A stretch of 64,000 nucleotides of DNA from UBA2588 sp964343075 (GTDB lineage Bacteria > Chloroflexota > Dehalococcoidia > Lucifugimonadales > UBA3495), in assembly GCA_964343075.1 (NCBI GenBank), contig CAYFGT010000007.1, positions 1 to 64,000 of the forward strand, in the 5' to 3' direction. Made by a program: the position numbers and the translations under genes. Each line of letters opens with the position of its first letter. Within the stretch, counting starts at the first letter, position 1. Below are positions 34,691 to 43,778 of the stretch, one piece after another. The notes under the pieces were generated by a model. That model was not told the origin of the DNA, made no database searches, and worked only from the letters and a program-made list of their open reading frames with translations.

Positions 34691-35786
34691 ATGGAAGATT
34701 TGAAGGAAAAAACGCACGGACTCCTTATTAGGATAAATGACTTGATGGAGCGTCTTTGACTTAGCCTCTAAGCAGCAATTAATCACCTCAATTGAATTGG
34801 AATCTGAAAGTAATGACTTTTGGTCAAATCACGAGATTGCTTCCAGTAAAATGCAACAATTGGCGTCACTTAAAGATACGGTGTTATTCTGGACTTCCCT
34901 AAAAGATGAATTGAACACCCTTTTGGAATTGATAGAGCTTTCTATTTCAGACAATGATACGAGTTTTCGTCATTCAGCTGAAGAAGAACTTGCTAATGCT
35001 ACTTCTTCTCTAGAAACAGAAGAATTTAAACTGCTTTTATCCGGGGAATATGATAGCAGGTCTGCTATAGTAACGATCCAAGCAGGAGCAGGTGGTACTG
35101 ATTCCCAAGATTGGACTGAAATGCTTTTCAATATGTATATAAAATGGAGTCAATCACACAATAGATCTATCCAGGTTTTAAATGTTTCTCATGGAGAAGA
35201 TGCAGGATATAGAACCGTGACAGTGCAGATCGAAGGGGAATATGCCTATGGTTATTTAGGGAAAGAAACTGGAGTTCATAGATTAGTTCGTCAATCTCCA
35301 TTTGACCCAAATAACGCTCGGCACACTTCATTTGCTGTGGTTGAAGTTATACCGGTTGCGTCAGAACATTCAGATCCGGTTATAAGAACTGAAGATATTA
35401 AAATGGATGCCTTTAGGTCTAGTGGACCAGGTGGTCAGAATGTGCAAAAAGTCGCCTCCGCCGTGAGACTGACCCATATACCGACCGGGATTGTCGTTTC
35501 TTGTCAGACCGAGCGCTCCCAGCATCAGAATAGAGAATATGCGATGAGGATTCTCAATGCTAAATTACTAGCAGCAGAAAAAGATCGTAGAGATCAAGAA
35601 GTTGCAGAATTACGAGGAAATCGAGTTAATCCTGAATGGGGTAACCAGATAAGAAGTTATGTATTGCATCCATATAAGCAAGTCAAGGACCATAGAACCG
35701 ATTTCGTGAGCACAGATCCGGGTTCAGTACTAGAGGGTGATATTGATGATTTTATCAAGGCTTACATGGTTTCAACCTTGGCATAA
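34691..35786 (+). CDS. prfB: Peptide chain release factor 2, with programmed +1 frameshift
   Basis: RF2 recognises UAA and UGA and releases the finished chain. The gene starts at ATG 34691 with GAGG about seven bases upstream. A 22-codon first frame ends CTT TGA at 34754-34759. Translation must slip +1 on CTT to continue GAC-TTA-GCC in the second frame, giving about 364 residues. The main body has RQSPFDPNNARHTS with the SPF recognition motif and SSGPGGQNVQ with the GGQ peptidyl-hydrolysis motif. The shift provides autoregulation by RF2 level. It converges on ribBA with no gap. Confidence 0.95.
34747..34760 (+). promoter_or_regulatory. RF2 programmed frameshift signal
   Basis: GGAG (34747-34750), three bases (CGT), CTT (34754-34756), TGA (34757-34759) and C reproduce the classic RF2 shift site: an internal Shine-Dalgarno-like element three bases before CUU UGA C. 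The Shine-Dalgarno element here is shorter than E. coli's AGGGGG. Confidence 0.92.
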
Positions 35787-36992
35787 TCACATATCAATCA
35801 TGTGTCCCATTCGTGATTTTTTGGTGTCCAAATAAGGGTGGTTCTCTGTATTCACTGCTGGTTGCATGGGAATGCGTTCTGTCACTTCCAAATTAAATCC
35901 AGATAATCCAGCAATTTTTTGTGGGTTGTTGGTCAATAGCCTGAGTTTGGTGACTTTAAGGTCTGCCAGGATTTGGGCACCGATGCCGTATTGTCGTAAA
36001 TCACTATCAAATCCCAATCTACGATTGGCCTCAATTGTGTCTAACCCTGCGTCTTGCAGCGAATAAGCCTTGATTTTGTTGTGGAGCCCAATACCACGCC
36101 CTTCCTGTCGCATATACAGAAATACTCCAGAACCATTATTGGCTATAATTTCCAGTGATTTTTCAATCTGATCCCCGCAGTCACACCTAAGACTTCCTAA
36201 CGACTCCCCGGTCAAACATGCACTATGCACGCGAGTTAACACCTCGTCTCCTTCGTTCCAATCTCCAATAACTAAGGCGATATGTTCTCCAGGTTCAATG
36301 TCACTTTCATATCCCAGAATTGTAAATTCACCGTATTTTGTGGGCATTCTGGCTTCGGCTACTCGTTTCACGAGATTTTCTGTTTGGCGTCTATGAGAAA
36401 TTATCTGAGCAATACTCAGTATCTTGATATCGTGCTTTCCAGAAAATTTTTCTAAGTCAGGCATTCTGGACATAGTTCCGTCTTCGTTCATGATTTCGCA
36501 TATAATCCCAGCTGGGTAGAGGTCTGCTAATTTGCAAAGATCAACGGTAGCTTCGGTATGGCCAGCTCTGGCCAACACTCCAGCCGGATTTGCTCGGAGC
36601 GGGAACAGGTGCCCTGGTTTAACAAAGTCGTTAGGTTCAGAGGCTTCATTAAGCAAAGCCTTTACTGTATCGGATCTATCCTGGGCAGAGATACCAGTTT
36701 CTGTGCCTATTTTATAGTCAACGGATATTGTGAATGCAGTAGAGGGTTGACCATCCCATTCTAGGGGATCTGACATCAATGGGATCTTGAGGTCATCTAA
36801 TCGTTGACCTTCCATAGGCATGCACAGCAACCCTCTGGCATGCGTGACCATGAAGTTGACAGCATCAGGTGTTACATGCTCAGCAGCCATTAGTAGATCA
36901 CCCTCGTTCTCTCTTTGCTCATCGTCAACAACGATGATCATTTTCCCCGATTTTAACTCTTGTAACGCTTCCTCTATGCTACATAACGTCAT
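35787..36992 (-). CDS. ribBA: Bifunctional 3,4-dihydroxy-2-butanone-4-phosphate synthase / GTP cyclohydrolase II
   Basis: The 401-residue protein makes both early riboflavin precursors. Residues 1-200 are the RibB domain, with VVDDEQRENEGDLLMAAEHV and RAGHTEATVDL. Residues 205-401 are the RibA domain, with zinc cysteines in HSACLTGESLGSLRCDCG and the GTP-binding RQEGRGIGLHNK. The ATG at 36992 has AGGTGGG upstream. It is last in the ribD-ribE-ribBA run; lumazine synthase (ribH), often next, is not here. Confidence 0.95.
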   Translation of the reverse strand: MTLCSIEEALQELKSGKMIIVVDDEQRENEGDLLMAAEHVTPDAVNFMVTHARGLLCMPMEGQRLDDLKIPLMSDPLEWDGQPSTAFTISVDYKIGTETGISAQDRSDTVKALLNEASEPNDFVKPGHLFPLRANPAGVLARAGHTEATVDLCKLADLYPAGIICEIMNEDGTMSRMPDLEKFSGKHDIKILSIAQIISHRRQTENLVKRVAEARMPTKYGEFTILGYESDIEPGEHIALVIGDWNEGDEVLTRVHSACLTGESLGSLRCDCGDQIEKSLEIIANNGSGVFLYMRQEGRGIGLHNKIKAYSLQDAGLDTIEANRRLGFDSDLRQYGIGAQILADLKVTKLRLLTNNPQKIAGLSGFNLEVTERIPMQPAVNTENHPYLDTKKSRMGHMIDM

Positions 36993-37005
36993 ATGATCCC
37001 ACCTC

Positions 37006-37575
37006 TTACGTTGCGTTGAGAACGTATTTTGCTAAGATATCAACCTCTATATTTACTTGATCTTTTGTATTTAGATTTTGTAAGTTTGTATGGCTAAAAG
37101 TATATGGTATCACACATATTGTCAATGTTGAGGCATCACAGTCTGTTACTGTTAAGCTTATACCGTTAATTGCAATGTAACCTTTTTCTACAACGTACTT
37201 TGAATAAGCTGGAGGGAAAGAGAAAGTCATATAGTAGGATTCAGAATCTGGGTTTACTCGGAGGAGTTCGCCTGTCATGTCAACGTGCCCTTGGACGTAA
37301 TGGCCTCCAAATCTACTATTTACCGACATCGCTCGTTCTAGGTTGACTGGACTACCTATCCTTAATTGAGAAGCGTTAGTACGATCGAAGGTTTCTGGTG
37401 ATATATCCACCTTGAATAGAGATGAGGCCATGGATGTGATTGTTAAGCACATTCCATTAGTGCAGATGCTATCACCAATATTAGCATCTGTTAACACTGT
37501 TTCACACGCGACTGCTAATTCATTGTCTTCTAATGCAATCACAGTGCCTACTTCTTCAATAATTCCTGTAAACAT
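37006..37575 (-). CDS. ribE: Riboflavin synthase alpha chain
   Basis: The 189-residue enzyme dismutates two lumazine molecules to riboflavin. It has the expected internal repeat. N-terminal MFTGIIEEVG opens the first half, with DSICTNGMCLTI. The second half opens with GGHYVQGHVDMTG and carries YIAINGISLTV. GGAGG lies four bases before the ATG. It sits 18 bases after ribD and 13 before ribBA. Confidence 0.95.
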   Translation of the reverse strand: MFTGIIEEVGTVIALEDNELAVACETVLTDANIGDSICTNGMCLTITSMASSLFKVDISPETFDRTNASQLRIGSPVNLERAMSVNSRFGGHYVQGHVDMTGELLRVNPDSESYYMTFSFPPAYSKYVVEKGYIAINGISLTVTDCDASTLTICVIPYTFSHTNLQNLNTKDQVNIEVDILAKYVLNAT

Positions 37576-37593
37576 TTACCCTCCGGCCATTCA

Positions 37594-38682
37594 TTAGACG
37601 TACCCGGTTATGCAGATATCGCCTTCTAAGTCATTCATTTGGACATTCTTTAAATTTAGAGCTTGAGAAATAAGTTCGTGACCTAGTCCCCCTATAGGAC
37701 TTTTGGATTCTGTTCCGCCAATTATTATCGGAGCTACAAAAACAACCACTTTGTCTACTAATCCGCAATCGAATAAGTTTCCAAGCAAATTGTTTCCACC
37801 TTCTACCATGATATTTATGAATCCTAAATTTGCTAAGTCAGACATTAGTACCTCTAGGTCAACTCTGCCAAACTCATTAGGTGTCACTACATGAATAGCT
37901 ACGGATTCTGGCAGGAGGTGGTGCTGAGTCACGATGGTTGAGGCTATCATGGTCTTTCCTGGTTGGTTGAATATGTTTAGGTCTGGCTGACGTCCGGATC
38001 TTAGTTGGCTATCGGTTATGATGCGGGTAGGTTGTCGATCTGTCCATGGAAGGTCATCTGGGCCTCTCGCCGTCAATGATGGGTTGTCTGCTAGTACAGT
38101 TCCTATCCCAGTGAGTATTGCATCTGATTTTCTTCTGATATTATGGACGATACGCCTAGATTGGTGATTACTTATCCATTTCGAATCTCCCGTACGAGTG
38201 CAAATCTTCCCGTCAAGGCTCATTGCAAATTTTGCAGTAACATAAGGCTGCTTGGCGGTAATGTATTTGGTGAATCCCGTGTATATTTCTGAACATGCTT
38301 GTTGGTCGGGCCAAATCATTACTTCTAAACCGTGCTCTAGGAGTTGTTCTCTACCTCTACCGCTTACCACAGGGTTCGGGTCTGTATACCCTATAAATAC
38401 TTTTTTGATACCAGCCTGTATTATTAAATCGGTACAGGGCCCAGTTTTACCATAATGGCAACAAGGCTCTAGAGTTACGTATAGATCGGCGCCATAAGGA
38501 TCTAGTGTACAAGATTCAAGAGCTATAACTTCTGCATGTTTGCCTCCCGCTGGTTGGGTAGCACCTTTCCCTATTATTTCTCCGTCTTTTACTATAACTG
38601 CCCCAACTGAAGGGTTAGGACTAGTGTTACCTTGATTATCAATAGCTAGGGCCAATGCTAATTCCTGAGCTAATGGATTCAT
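37594..38682 (-). CDS. ribD: Bifunctional pyrimidine deaminase/reductase of riboflavin synthesis
   Basis: The 362-residue protein has an N-terminal cytidine-deaminase-like domain with zinc motif GGKHAEVIAL and EPCCHYGKTGPC. The C-terminal reductase domain holds AMSLDGKICTRTGDSKWIS, VLADNPSLTAR and VEGGNNLLG. It deaminates then reduces the pyrimidine product of RibA. AGGTG precedes the ATG. dcd lies 15 bases upstream on the same strand. Confidence 0.95.
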   Translation of the reverse strand: MNPLAQELALALAIDNQGNTSPNPSVGAVIVKDGEIIGKGATQPAGGKHAEVIALESCTLDPYGADLYVTLEPCCHYGKTGPCTDLIIQAGIKKVFIGYTDPNPVVSGRGREQLLEHGLEVMIWPDQQACSEIYTGFTKYITAKQPYVTAKFAMSLDGKICTRTGDSKWISNHQSRRIVHNIRRKSDAILTGIGTVLADNPSLTARGPDDLPWTDRQPTRIITDSQLRSGRQPDLNIFNQPGKTMIASTIVTQHHLLPESVAIHVVTPNEFGRVDLEVLMSDLANLGFINIMVEGGNNLLGNLFDCGLVDKVVVFVAPIIIGGTESKSPIGGLGHELISQALNLKNVQMNDLEGDICITGYV

Positions 38683-38697
38683 AGAAACACCTTTGGG

Positions 38698-39276
38698 TTA
38701 AGTTTGAGGATCCGAATAATTTTCGTAATATCGGCTCGGGGTAGGGTCAGATTGCCCTTGATATTTACTGCCGAGTTCTTTGGAGCCATAAAGACGCGTA
38801 GCGGGAGTTGTTAATTCCAAAAACGAAATTTGACCAATTTTCATTCCGTAAAACAATGTGATTGGTAAGTTGGAAAGGTTACTTAATTCCAATGTTAGGT
38901 GTCCTTTCCAACCAGGATCTACGAATCCGGCGGTTGAGTGTATTACCAGGCCCAGCCTGCCTAAACTACTTTTTCCTTCAAGGCGGGCTACTAAATGCGC
39001 GGGCAATTCTATATGCTCAGACGTACTTCCTAGGACAAACTCTCCTGGATGTAAAATGAAAGGGGTGGATTCATCGATTTCTACAACCTCAGTTAAATCT
39101 TCTAAACTGTCTCTAACGTCTATATAAGGCCTAAGAGAATTGCTGAATACTAAGACCTTATTGTCAAAATGTAAATCTACACTGGCTGGCTGTACATCAT
39201 CCTCATTTAACGGTGATATCACGATATCACCAGATTTTATACATTCTAGTATTGTTTTATCACTTAAAACACTCAT
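38698..39276 (-). CDS. dcd: dCTP deaminase
   Basis: The 192-residue protein matches the dCTP deaminase/dUTPase fold: QPASVDLHF, FVLGSTSEHIELPA, EGKSSLGRLGLVIHSTAGFVDPGWKGHLTLEL and YGMKIGQISFLEL are the diagnostic strands. The SSLGR segment and the glutamate of LTLEL fit nucleotide binding and deamination. It yields dUTP for dTMP synthesis; some relatives also hydrolyse dUTP, which cannot be excluded. It follows the acyl-CoA dehydrogenase by 23 bases. Confidence 0.93.
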   Translation of the reverse strand: MSVLSDKTILECIKSGDIVISPLNEDDVQPASVDLHFDNKVLVFSNSLRPYIDVRDSLEDLTEVVEIDESTPFILHPGEFVLGSTSEHIELPAHLVARLEGKSSLGRLGLVIHSTAGFVDPGWKGHLTLELSNLSNLPITLFYGMKIGQISFLELTTPATRLYGSKELGSKYQGQSDPTPSRYYENYSDPQT

Positions 39277-39299
39277 TTACTTCCCTCTGCTATATATGA

Positions 39300-40529
39300 T
39301 TATCCTCTGAAATCTACTCTTCCGTTTATTAGAGCACGAGACATGACATATTTATGAATTTCTGACGTGCCTCCCCCTATTCTTGCATGCCGTAGGAGTC
39401 TAAACCAATGGGAGATCGGCATATCTAGAGTTTCTCCTAAGCCTCCAAATATTTGCATAATTTTGTCTATACTTCTAGATCCCCACTCTCCTGCACAATA
39501 TTTTATCATTGAGGCTTCAACTCTAACGTCTTTGCCTGCATCTGCCTGAATCGCCGTTTCTCTTACTAAGGCTCTAAGGCTCATTATGTCGATATACGCA
39601 TCGGAAAGCATCCACTGGATTGCCTGTCTATCCGATATAGGGCTACCATAGGTGACTCGCTCGTTTGCCCAGGTTATAGCCATTTCTAGAGCTCGGGTTA
39701 AGATCCCGGTTGCCATAGATCCTCGCAATAGCCTGTCGTGGTGGACTAGCCATTTTTGCCCTAAGTTAAATCCTTGCCCAATTTCTCCAAGAACTTTTGT
39801 TTGAGGCACTCTGACTTCGTCGAGGTTTACATAAAACTGTTGTGACTTGGTTGGGGTGATCCATATGCGGATTGGATCAAATGAAAGTCCTTCAGATGGA
39901 TTATCAACTATGAACATAGTGATGCCTCCACGTTGCCTCTTAGTGTCGTCAGTTACTGCTTGTACTAACAAAAAGTCGGCCGAAGCCGCTCCTGAGATGT
40001 ACATTTTAGTCCCTGTAAGAACCCATTCATCTCCATCCTTGATTGCTCGCGTTTGCATCATCCCTCCCGGGTCAGAGCCAGCTTGTGGTTCTGTTTGGCA
40101 GAATGCGTAATTTAATTTTCCGTCTATGGCTGGGATCAGGTATTCGGACTCTTGCTCAGGAGTACAAGAATCTATCATCATCATAGGCACAGGAGAAGTT
40201 GGGAGTTGGACGATACTGCGATGAATCTCTTCGTCCATTACCACATGGCCCAGGGCACCCATCCCTCCTCCTCCATATTTTTCAGGTACGAAGAGTGTGT
40301 AAATCCCAGTTTCTTTGGAAATTTTTTCTAGATGATCCCATTTTTCTTGAGGCAATGTGCCTACTATGCCTTGCACCGTTTCTGCTATGCCTTTAGGCCC
40401 ACTATCGTCATTTTCTTGCGGAGGGTTAGCTAGATAGTCTGATTCTAGAGGGATACATTCATTTTCAACTATGTCACGAATTGTTAGTTTTAAAGCTTCT
40501 AGTTCTTCGGGAAGTTTGGTGTCAGGCAT
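39300..40529 (-). CDS. Acyl-CoA dehydrogenase
   Basis: The 409-residue flavoenzyme belongs to the acyl-CoA dehydrogenase superfamily. It shows YAFCQTEPQAGSDPGGMMQTRA with FAD-binding features, WVLTGTKMYISGAASADF, and the C-terminal IMQIFGGLGETLDMPISHWFRLLRHARIGGGTSEIHK stretch. Substrate chain length or branching cannot be read here. GGAGACG precedes the ATG. It is the first gene of the minus-strand run through dcd and the rib genes, though functional linkage is doubtful. Confidence 0.92.
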   Translation of the reverse strand: MPDTKLPEELEALKLTIRDIVENECIPLESDYLANPPQENDDSGPKGIAETVQGIVGTLPQEKWDHLEKISKETGIYTLFVPEKYGGGGMGALGHVVMDEEIHRSIVQLPTSPVPMMMIDSCTPEQESEYLIPAIDGKLNYAFCQTEPQAGSDPGGMMQTRAIKDGDEWVLTGTKMYISGAASADFLLVQAVTDDTKRQRGGITMFIVDNPSEGLSFDPIRIWITPTKSQQFYVNLDEVRVPQTKVLGEIGQGFNLGQKWLVHHDRLLRGSMATGILTRALEMAITWANERVTYGSPISDRQAIQWMLSDAYIDIMSLRALVRETAIQADAGKDVRVEASMIKYCAGEWGSRSIDKIMQIFGGLGETLDMPISHWFRLLRHARIGGGTSEIHKYVMSRALINGRVDFRG

Positions 40530-40598
40530 GAATCGTCTCCTGTCCGATAAAGTAGATTTGATTGTGGGATTGATATGTTCGGTTAAATTAGTCGGTAA

Positions 40599-40793
40599 TT
40601 AGTGAAAAGGACACACAAATAAGAAAGCTGATTTGGCGTAATTTGAGTTTTCTGAATCGGACAGAGTACGAGTGTATTTAGCAGAAGCTTCTGCTGACTC
40701 ATCCAAAGCGCCCGTAATAGAGCCAAAGATTGATACTCCCATGGACAGGGTCAGAATCAAACCGGTACAGATTGCAACCAATCGAATCTTCAT
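40599..40793 (-). CDS. Small exported or membrane-anchored protein, unknown
   Basis: A 64-residue frame begins MKIRLVAICTGLILTLSMG, a good signal peptide or single membrane anchor, followed by an acidic Ser/Ala-rich stretch ending in CPFH. GAGC lies a few bases before the ATG. No family is recognised. It lies between selA (divergent) and the acyl-CoA dehydrogenase (same strand, downstream). It may be a chance frame, but the N terminus is convincing. Confidence 0.45.
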   Translation of the reverse strand: MKIRLVAICTGLILTLSMGVSIFGSITGALDESAEASAKYTRTLSDSENSNYAKSAFLFVCPFH

Positions 40794-40821
40794 TGTGCTC
40801 TAAATTCCAATCCTTATTATA

Positions 40822-40852
40822 TTGACTTATATTTGTGCTGTAATTGTATAAC
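40822..40852 (+). promoter_or_regulatory. Probable promoter of selA
   Basis: TTGACT at 40822-40827 is a near-consensus -35. TGTATA (40845-40850, spacer 17) or the overlapping TATAAC (40847-40852, spacer 19) could be the -10. The start point would be about 70 bases before the selA ATG, leaving an untranslated leader in which no clear structure is seen. Confidence 0.42.
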
Positions 40853-40925
40853 GTTGTAAAATATTTAGCTAGCTGGGACGAGACGATTAAAGTAGTGGCT
40901 TAATTCACTAGTAGGATTCAAAGTA

Positions 40926-42293
40926 ATGAATATGCAATTAAGAAAAATACCAAGTGTAGAATCAGTGATGAATACTGCGGTATTGCATGATCTAGCTACT
41001 AAGTACCCAAGGGAATGGATTGTAGATGTCATCCGCGAAAAGATAGCAAATAACAGACAAGATGTTCTTTCTGGGGAAGATGTAAAAGATGCGTTAGCCA
41101 TATCAATTGATGTTGAATTACATATCCATAGTATGCTTGCACCCAAGCCACGAAATGTAATAAATGGGACTGGCGTTATTATTCATACGAATTTGGGTCG
41201 AGCCCCTTTAAGTGATGATAGTATGCAAGCTGCCATTAAGTGCGCAGCTGGTTATAGTGACTTGGAATTAGATTTACATACAGGTAAAAGAGGCGGGCGG
41301 TTAGGTACTATAAAAGCATTGCTTACCCAACTCACTGGGGCGGAAGATGCTGTGGTGGTTAATAATAATGCTGCGGCGCTATTGTTGGCGTTATCTGCGT
41401 TATGTGTAGGTAAGGAAGTAATAGTGCCTCGGAGTGAAGCCATCGAAATCGGTGGCGGATTTCGGATACCAGATGTTCTAACTCAAAGTGGAGCTAAACT
41501 TGTAGACGTTGGGACGACCAATCGGACATACATACAAGATTACAGAAGAGCTGTATCCGAGGAAACAGGAGGATTTCTTAAAGCCCATTCGAGCAATTTT
41601 GTCATCAAGGGGTTTATTCATGAAGTGACAGTGTCGGAATTGTCTGAACTGGGGTCCGAGCTTGATATTCCTGTTATGCATGATGTAGGGAGTGGTGCAC
41701 TGATAGACACCCGATTATACGGACTATCATATGAACCTACTCCTCAAAGCAGTATATCAGAGGGCTCCGATTTAGTGTTTTTCTCCGGAGATAAATTGTT
41801 GGGAGGGCCGCAGGCAGGAATTATTGTAGGGAAATCGAAGTATGTATCGATTTTAGAAAAACACCCAATGATGAGGGCGATTAGAATGGATAAAATGAAT
41901 CTAGCTGCTCTCTCAGCTACATTGGCCCATTATATTAAAAATGAACATGAGTCAAAGATTCCTGTCTGGAGAATGATTTCTGCAAGCTTAGATTCCCTAA
42001 GAGCCAGGATAAAAGTGTGGGAAGAGATTTCGAATGAATCTCTTGAAGCTATATCAACTGATTCGGCTATTGGAGGAGGTAGTTTGCCTGGAGAGACTAT
42101 TCCAACTTATGCACTCAAAGTTAAGACCTCTCAAACAGCATATAGCGCCCTAGAGATTTTAAGCAAGCTCCGGCATAGCCAGATTCCAATAATTGCAAGG
42201 ATAGAGGAAGAAGATGTGCTAATAGATCCCAGAACAGTACTGCCTGAAGATGATGGACATATATGTATGGCGTTAAAAGGAATTTTGAACTAG
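40926..42293 (+). CDS. selA: L-seryl-tRNA(Sec) selenium transferase (selenocysteine synthase)
   Basis: The 455-residue PLP enzyme converts seryl-tRNA(Sec) to selenocysteyl-tRNA(Sec) with selenophosphate. The SelA pattern is complete: LRKIPSVESVM at the N terminus, VINGTGVIIHTNLGRAPLS, GYSDLELDLHTGKRGGR, NNNAAALLLAL, HDVGSGALIDTRLYGL and the PLP lysine in LVFFSGDKLLGGPQAGIIVG. The C-terminal domain is full length. selB, selD and tRNA(Sec) are not adjacent. Its presence supports Sec insertion at the TGA of the 32083-32769 gene. The following hydrolase starts 45 bases downstream. Confidence 0.96.
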   Translation: MNMQLRKIPSVESVMNTAVLHDLATKYPREWIVDVIREKIANNRQDVLSGEDVKDALAISIDVELHIHSMLAPKPRNVINGTGVIIHTNLGRAPLSDDSMQAAIKCAAGYSDLELDLHTGKRGGRLGTIKALLTQLTGAEDAVVVNNNAAALLLALSALCVGKEVIVPRSEAIEIGGGFRIPDVLTQSGAKLVDVGTTNRTYIQDYRRAVSEETGGFLKAHSSNFVIKGFIHEVTVSELSELGSELDIPVMHDVGSGALIDTRLYGLSYEPTPQSSISEGSDLVFFSGDKLLGGPQAGIIVGKSKYVSILEKHPMMRAIRMDKMNLAALSATLAHYIKNEHESKIPVWRMISASLDSLRARIKVWEEISNESLEAISTDSAIGGGSLPGETIPTYALKVKTSQTAYSALEILSKLRHSQIPIIARIEEEDVLIDPRTVLPEDDGHICMALKGILN

Positions 42294-42338
42294 TATTTGA
42301 AGGTAACCATAAAAGATTATGAATTCTAAGGATGTTTC

Positions 42339-43088
42339 GTGAAAGATTATGTGATTGTCCACACGGCGGGGCAGAGTTCGTGGCATTGGAGCAAAGTATG
42401 GGCTTTGATGACAGCTCCTCAAACTCATCCTCCTGCGTTATTCCGCCGAAGTGTTAACGTGCATTTGGTTGACTTGCCTGGGCATGGATCAAATGATCAC
42501 GGAGATGCGGGAGAAGTACTCCGTGAAGAATGTGTATTTGAAATTGAAAAAACGATTGAAAATAACAAGCTTAATGATTATGTACTAGTGGCACATGGAT
42601 TTTCAGCTAGCCTGGTAATGCAGAGTCTTAGTTCGGTTACCAAAATGCCAAATAAAATTGTACTAATCAGCGGAATAGTAAACCAAACCGGTAAGAGTTT
42701 AATTTCTCAATTGCCATTTAGGTCTCGCCGTTTGTTTAGATTAGCAAGAATTAAGTCAAAGTTCTCGAGAAAGCCCGCCAAATTGTCCGCTTCAGTCATT
42801 AGGAATTATGTATGTAATGGAATGGATCCCATGGAGATCATCCAGAACTTAGGGTTTTACGAGTCGTTACCGCATGAGATGCTAGAGCAAAAATCTGCGA
42901 CTTTCATTGCTCCTGACAATGTGTCGGTAGTTTACGTTAAACTAAATCAAGATCGGATTTTGCCCCCTTCTGCACAAGATCAGATGGCCAAAGAAATAGG
43001 AGCGTCTAAGATTATAGACATGGATTCATGTCATCAGGTGTCATTGCAGCATCCGTCAGAGTTAGCAGAATTGTTGCTAAATGTTTAA
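42339..43088 (+). CDS. Alpha/beta hydrolase (esterase/hydroxynitrile-lyase-like)
   Basis: The 249-residue protein starts with YVIVHTAGQSSWHWSKV, the strand and oxyanion loop of the small plant-esterase-like alpha/beta hydrolases. VHLVDLPGHGSND follows. The nucleophile elbow reads AHGFSAS, with S89 and a serine in place of the usual final glycine. The acid lies near KLNQDRILPP and histidine in DSCHQVSLQHP. Substrate is unknown. A GTG start with AAGGATG upstream is used. It follows selA on the same strand; no functional link is evident. Confidence 0.8.
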   Translation: MKDYVIVHTAGQSSWHWSKVWALMTAPQTHPPALFRRSVNVHLVDLPGHGSNDHGDAGEVLREECVFEIEKTIENNKLNDYVLVAHGFSASLVMQSLSSVTKMPNKIVLISGIVNQTGKSLISQLPFRSRRLFRLARIKSKFSRKPAKLSASVIRNYVCNGMDPMEIIQNLGFYESLPHEMLEQKSATFIAPDNVSVVYVKLNQDRILPPSAQDQMAKEIGASKIIDMDSCHQVSLQHPSELAELLLNV

Positions 43089-43127
43089 CCACTCAGATTG
43101 GTAATTAATAACTGAGTTAAGAATAAA

Positions 43128-43742
43128 ATGAAATTTTTGCTTAGGGAAATGCAATCGACTGATATAGATCAAGTGGTTGCTATTGAAACTGAAGCATTCT
43201 ACCCTCTGAATATTGGTACGTCATTCACTATACAATTAAGAAACAAATATTCTAAATATCTGGTAATTGAAAGAACAGATGAATCCCTTGGGCGATATAA
43301 TTTAAGTAAACAAAATGTATTATTTGGTATAATAAAGAACTTATTTAGGGAGAGATGCGTTAAACGGACAGAAATCGTAGGTTACGTAGGTATATGGTTC
43401 CAAGGAACCGAAGGACACATCTCTGAGATAGCAGTTAAGAAGAACTTTAGGGGGAATGGATTAGGCGAACTACTTCTTATAGGGGCAATACGTACATCTA
43501 TTAGTGTAGGATTACAGATTATGGGTTTAGAAGTACGAGCATCCAATATACAAGCTCAACGGTTATACCAAAAATATTATTTTCAAGAGAGTGGAATTCG
43601 GAAAGAGTACTATTCAAACGATAGGGAAGATGCAGTAATCATGACGACTGGTTTGATTCACAGTCCGGATTACCAAAACAAGTTTATTGAGCGTCAGCGA
43701 CAGTATTTAGATTCGGGCAAAGAATTGAATTTAAGTATATGA
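43128..43742 (+). CDS. GNAT-family N-acetyltransferase, RimI-like
   Basis: The 204-residue protein has the GNAT fold. REMQSTDIDQVVAIETEAF is the usual RimI opening, EIVGYVGIWFQGTEGHISEIAV the central strands, and KKNFRGNGLGELLL the acetyl-CoA loop (RGNGLG). NIQAQRLYQKYYFQESGIRKEYY is the C-terminal part common in protein-alanine acetyltransferases. An insertion of about 25 basic residues lies between the first and second strand. Acetylation of ribosomal protein S18 is the likely but unproven role. Confidence 0.82.
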   Translation: MKFLLREMQSTDIDQVVAIETEAFYPLNIGTSFTIQLRNKYSKYLVIERTDESLGRYNLSKQNVLFGIIKNLFRERCVKRTEIVGYVGIWFQGTEGHISEIAVKKNFRGNGLGELLLIGAIRTSISVGLQIMGLEVRASNIQAQRLYQKYYFQESGIRKEYYSNDREDAVIMTTGLIHSPDYQNKFIERQRQYLDSGKELNLSI

Positions 43743-43778
43743 TGGAGCCATGGTGGAATTTTATATGGACGGGTTCAT

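Noticed and set aside
34797..35786. A shortened prfB starting at an internal codon near 34797.
   Set aside because: The 22-codon first frame from ATG 34691 with a good ribosome-binding site leads into the CTT TGA C shift signal, the well-known RF2 arrangement.
36993..40598. FMN riboswitch ahead of the rib genes.
   Set aside because: Gaps between the acyl-CoA dehydrogenase, dcd, ribD, ribE and ribBA are 13-23 bases, too short for the element, and no RFN consensus is seen.
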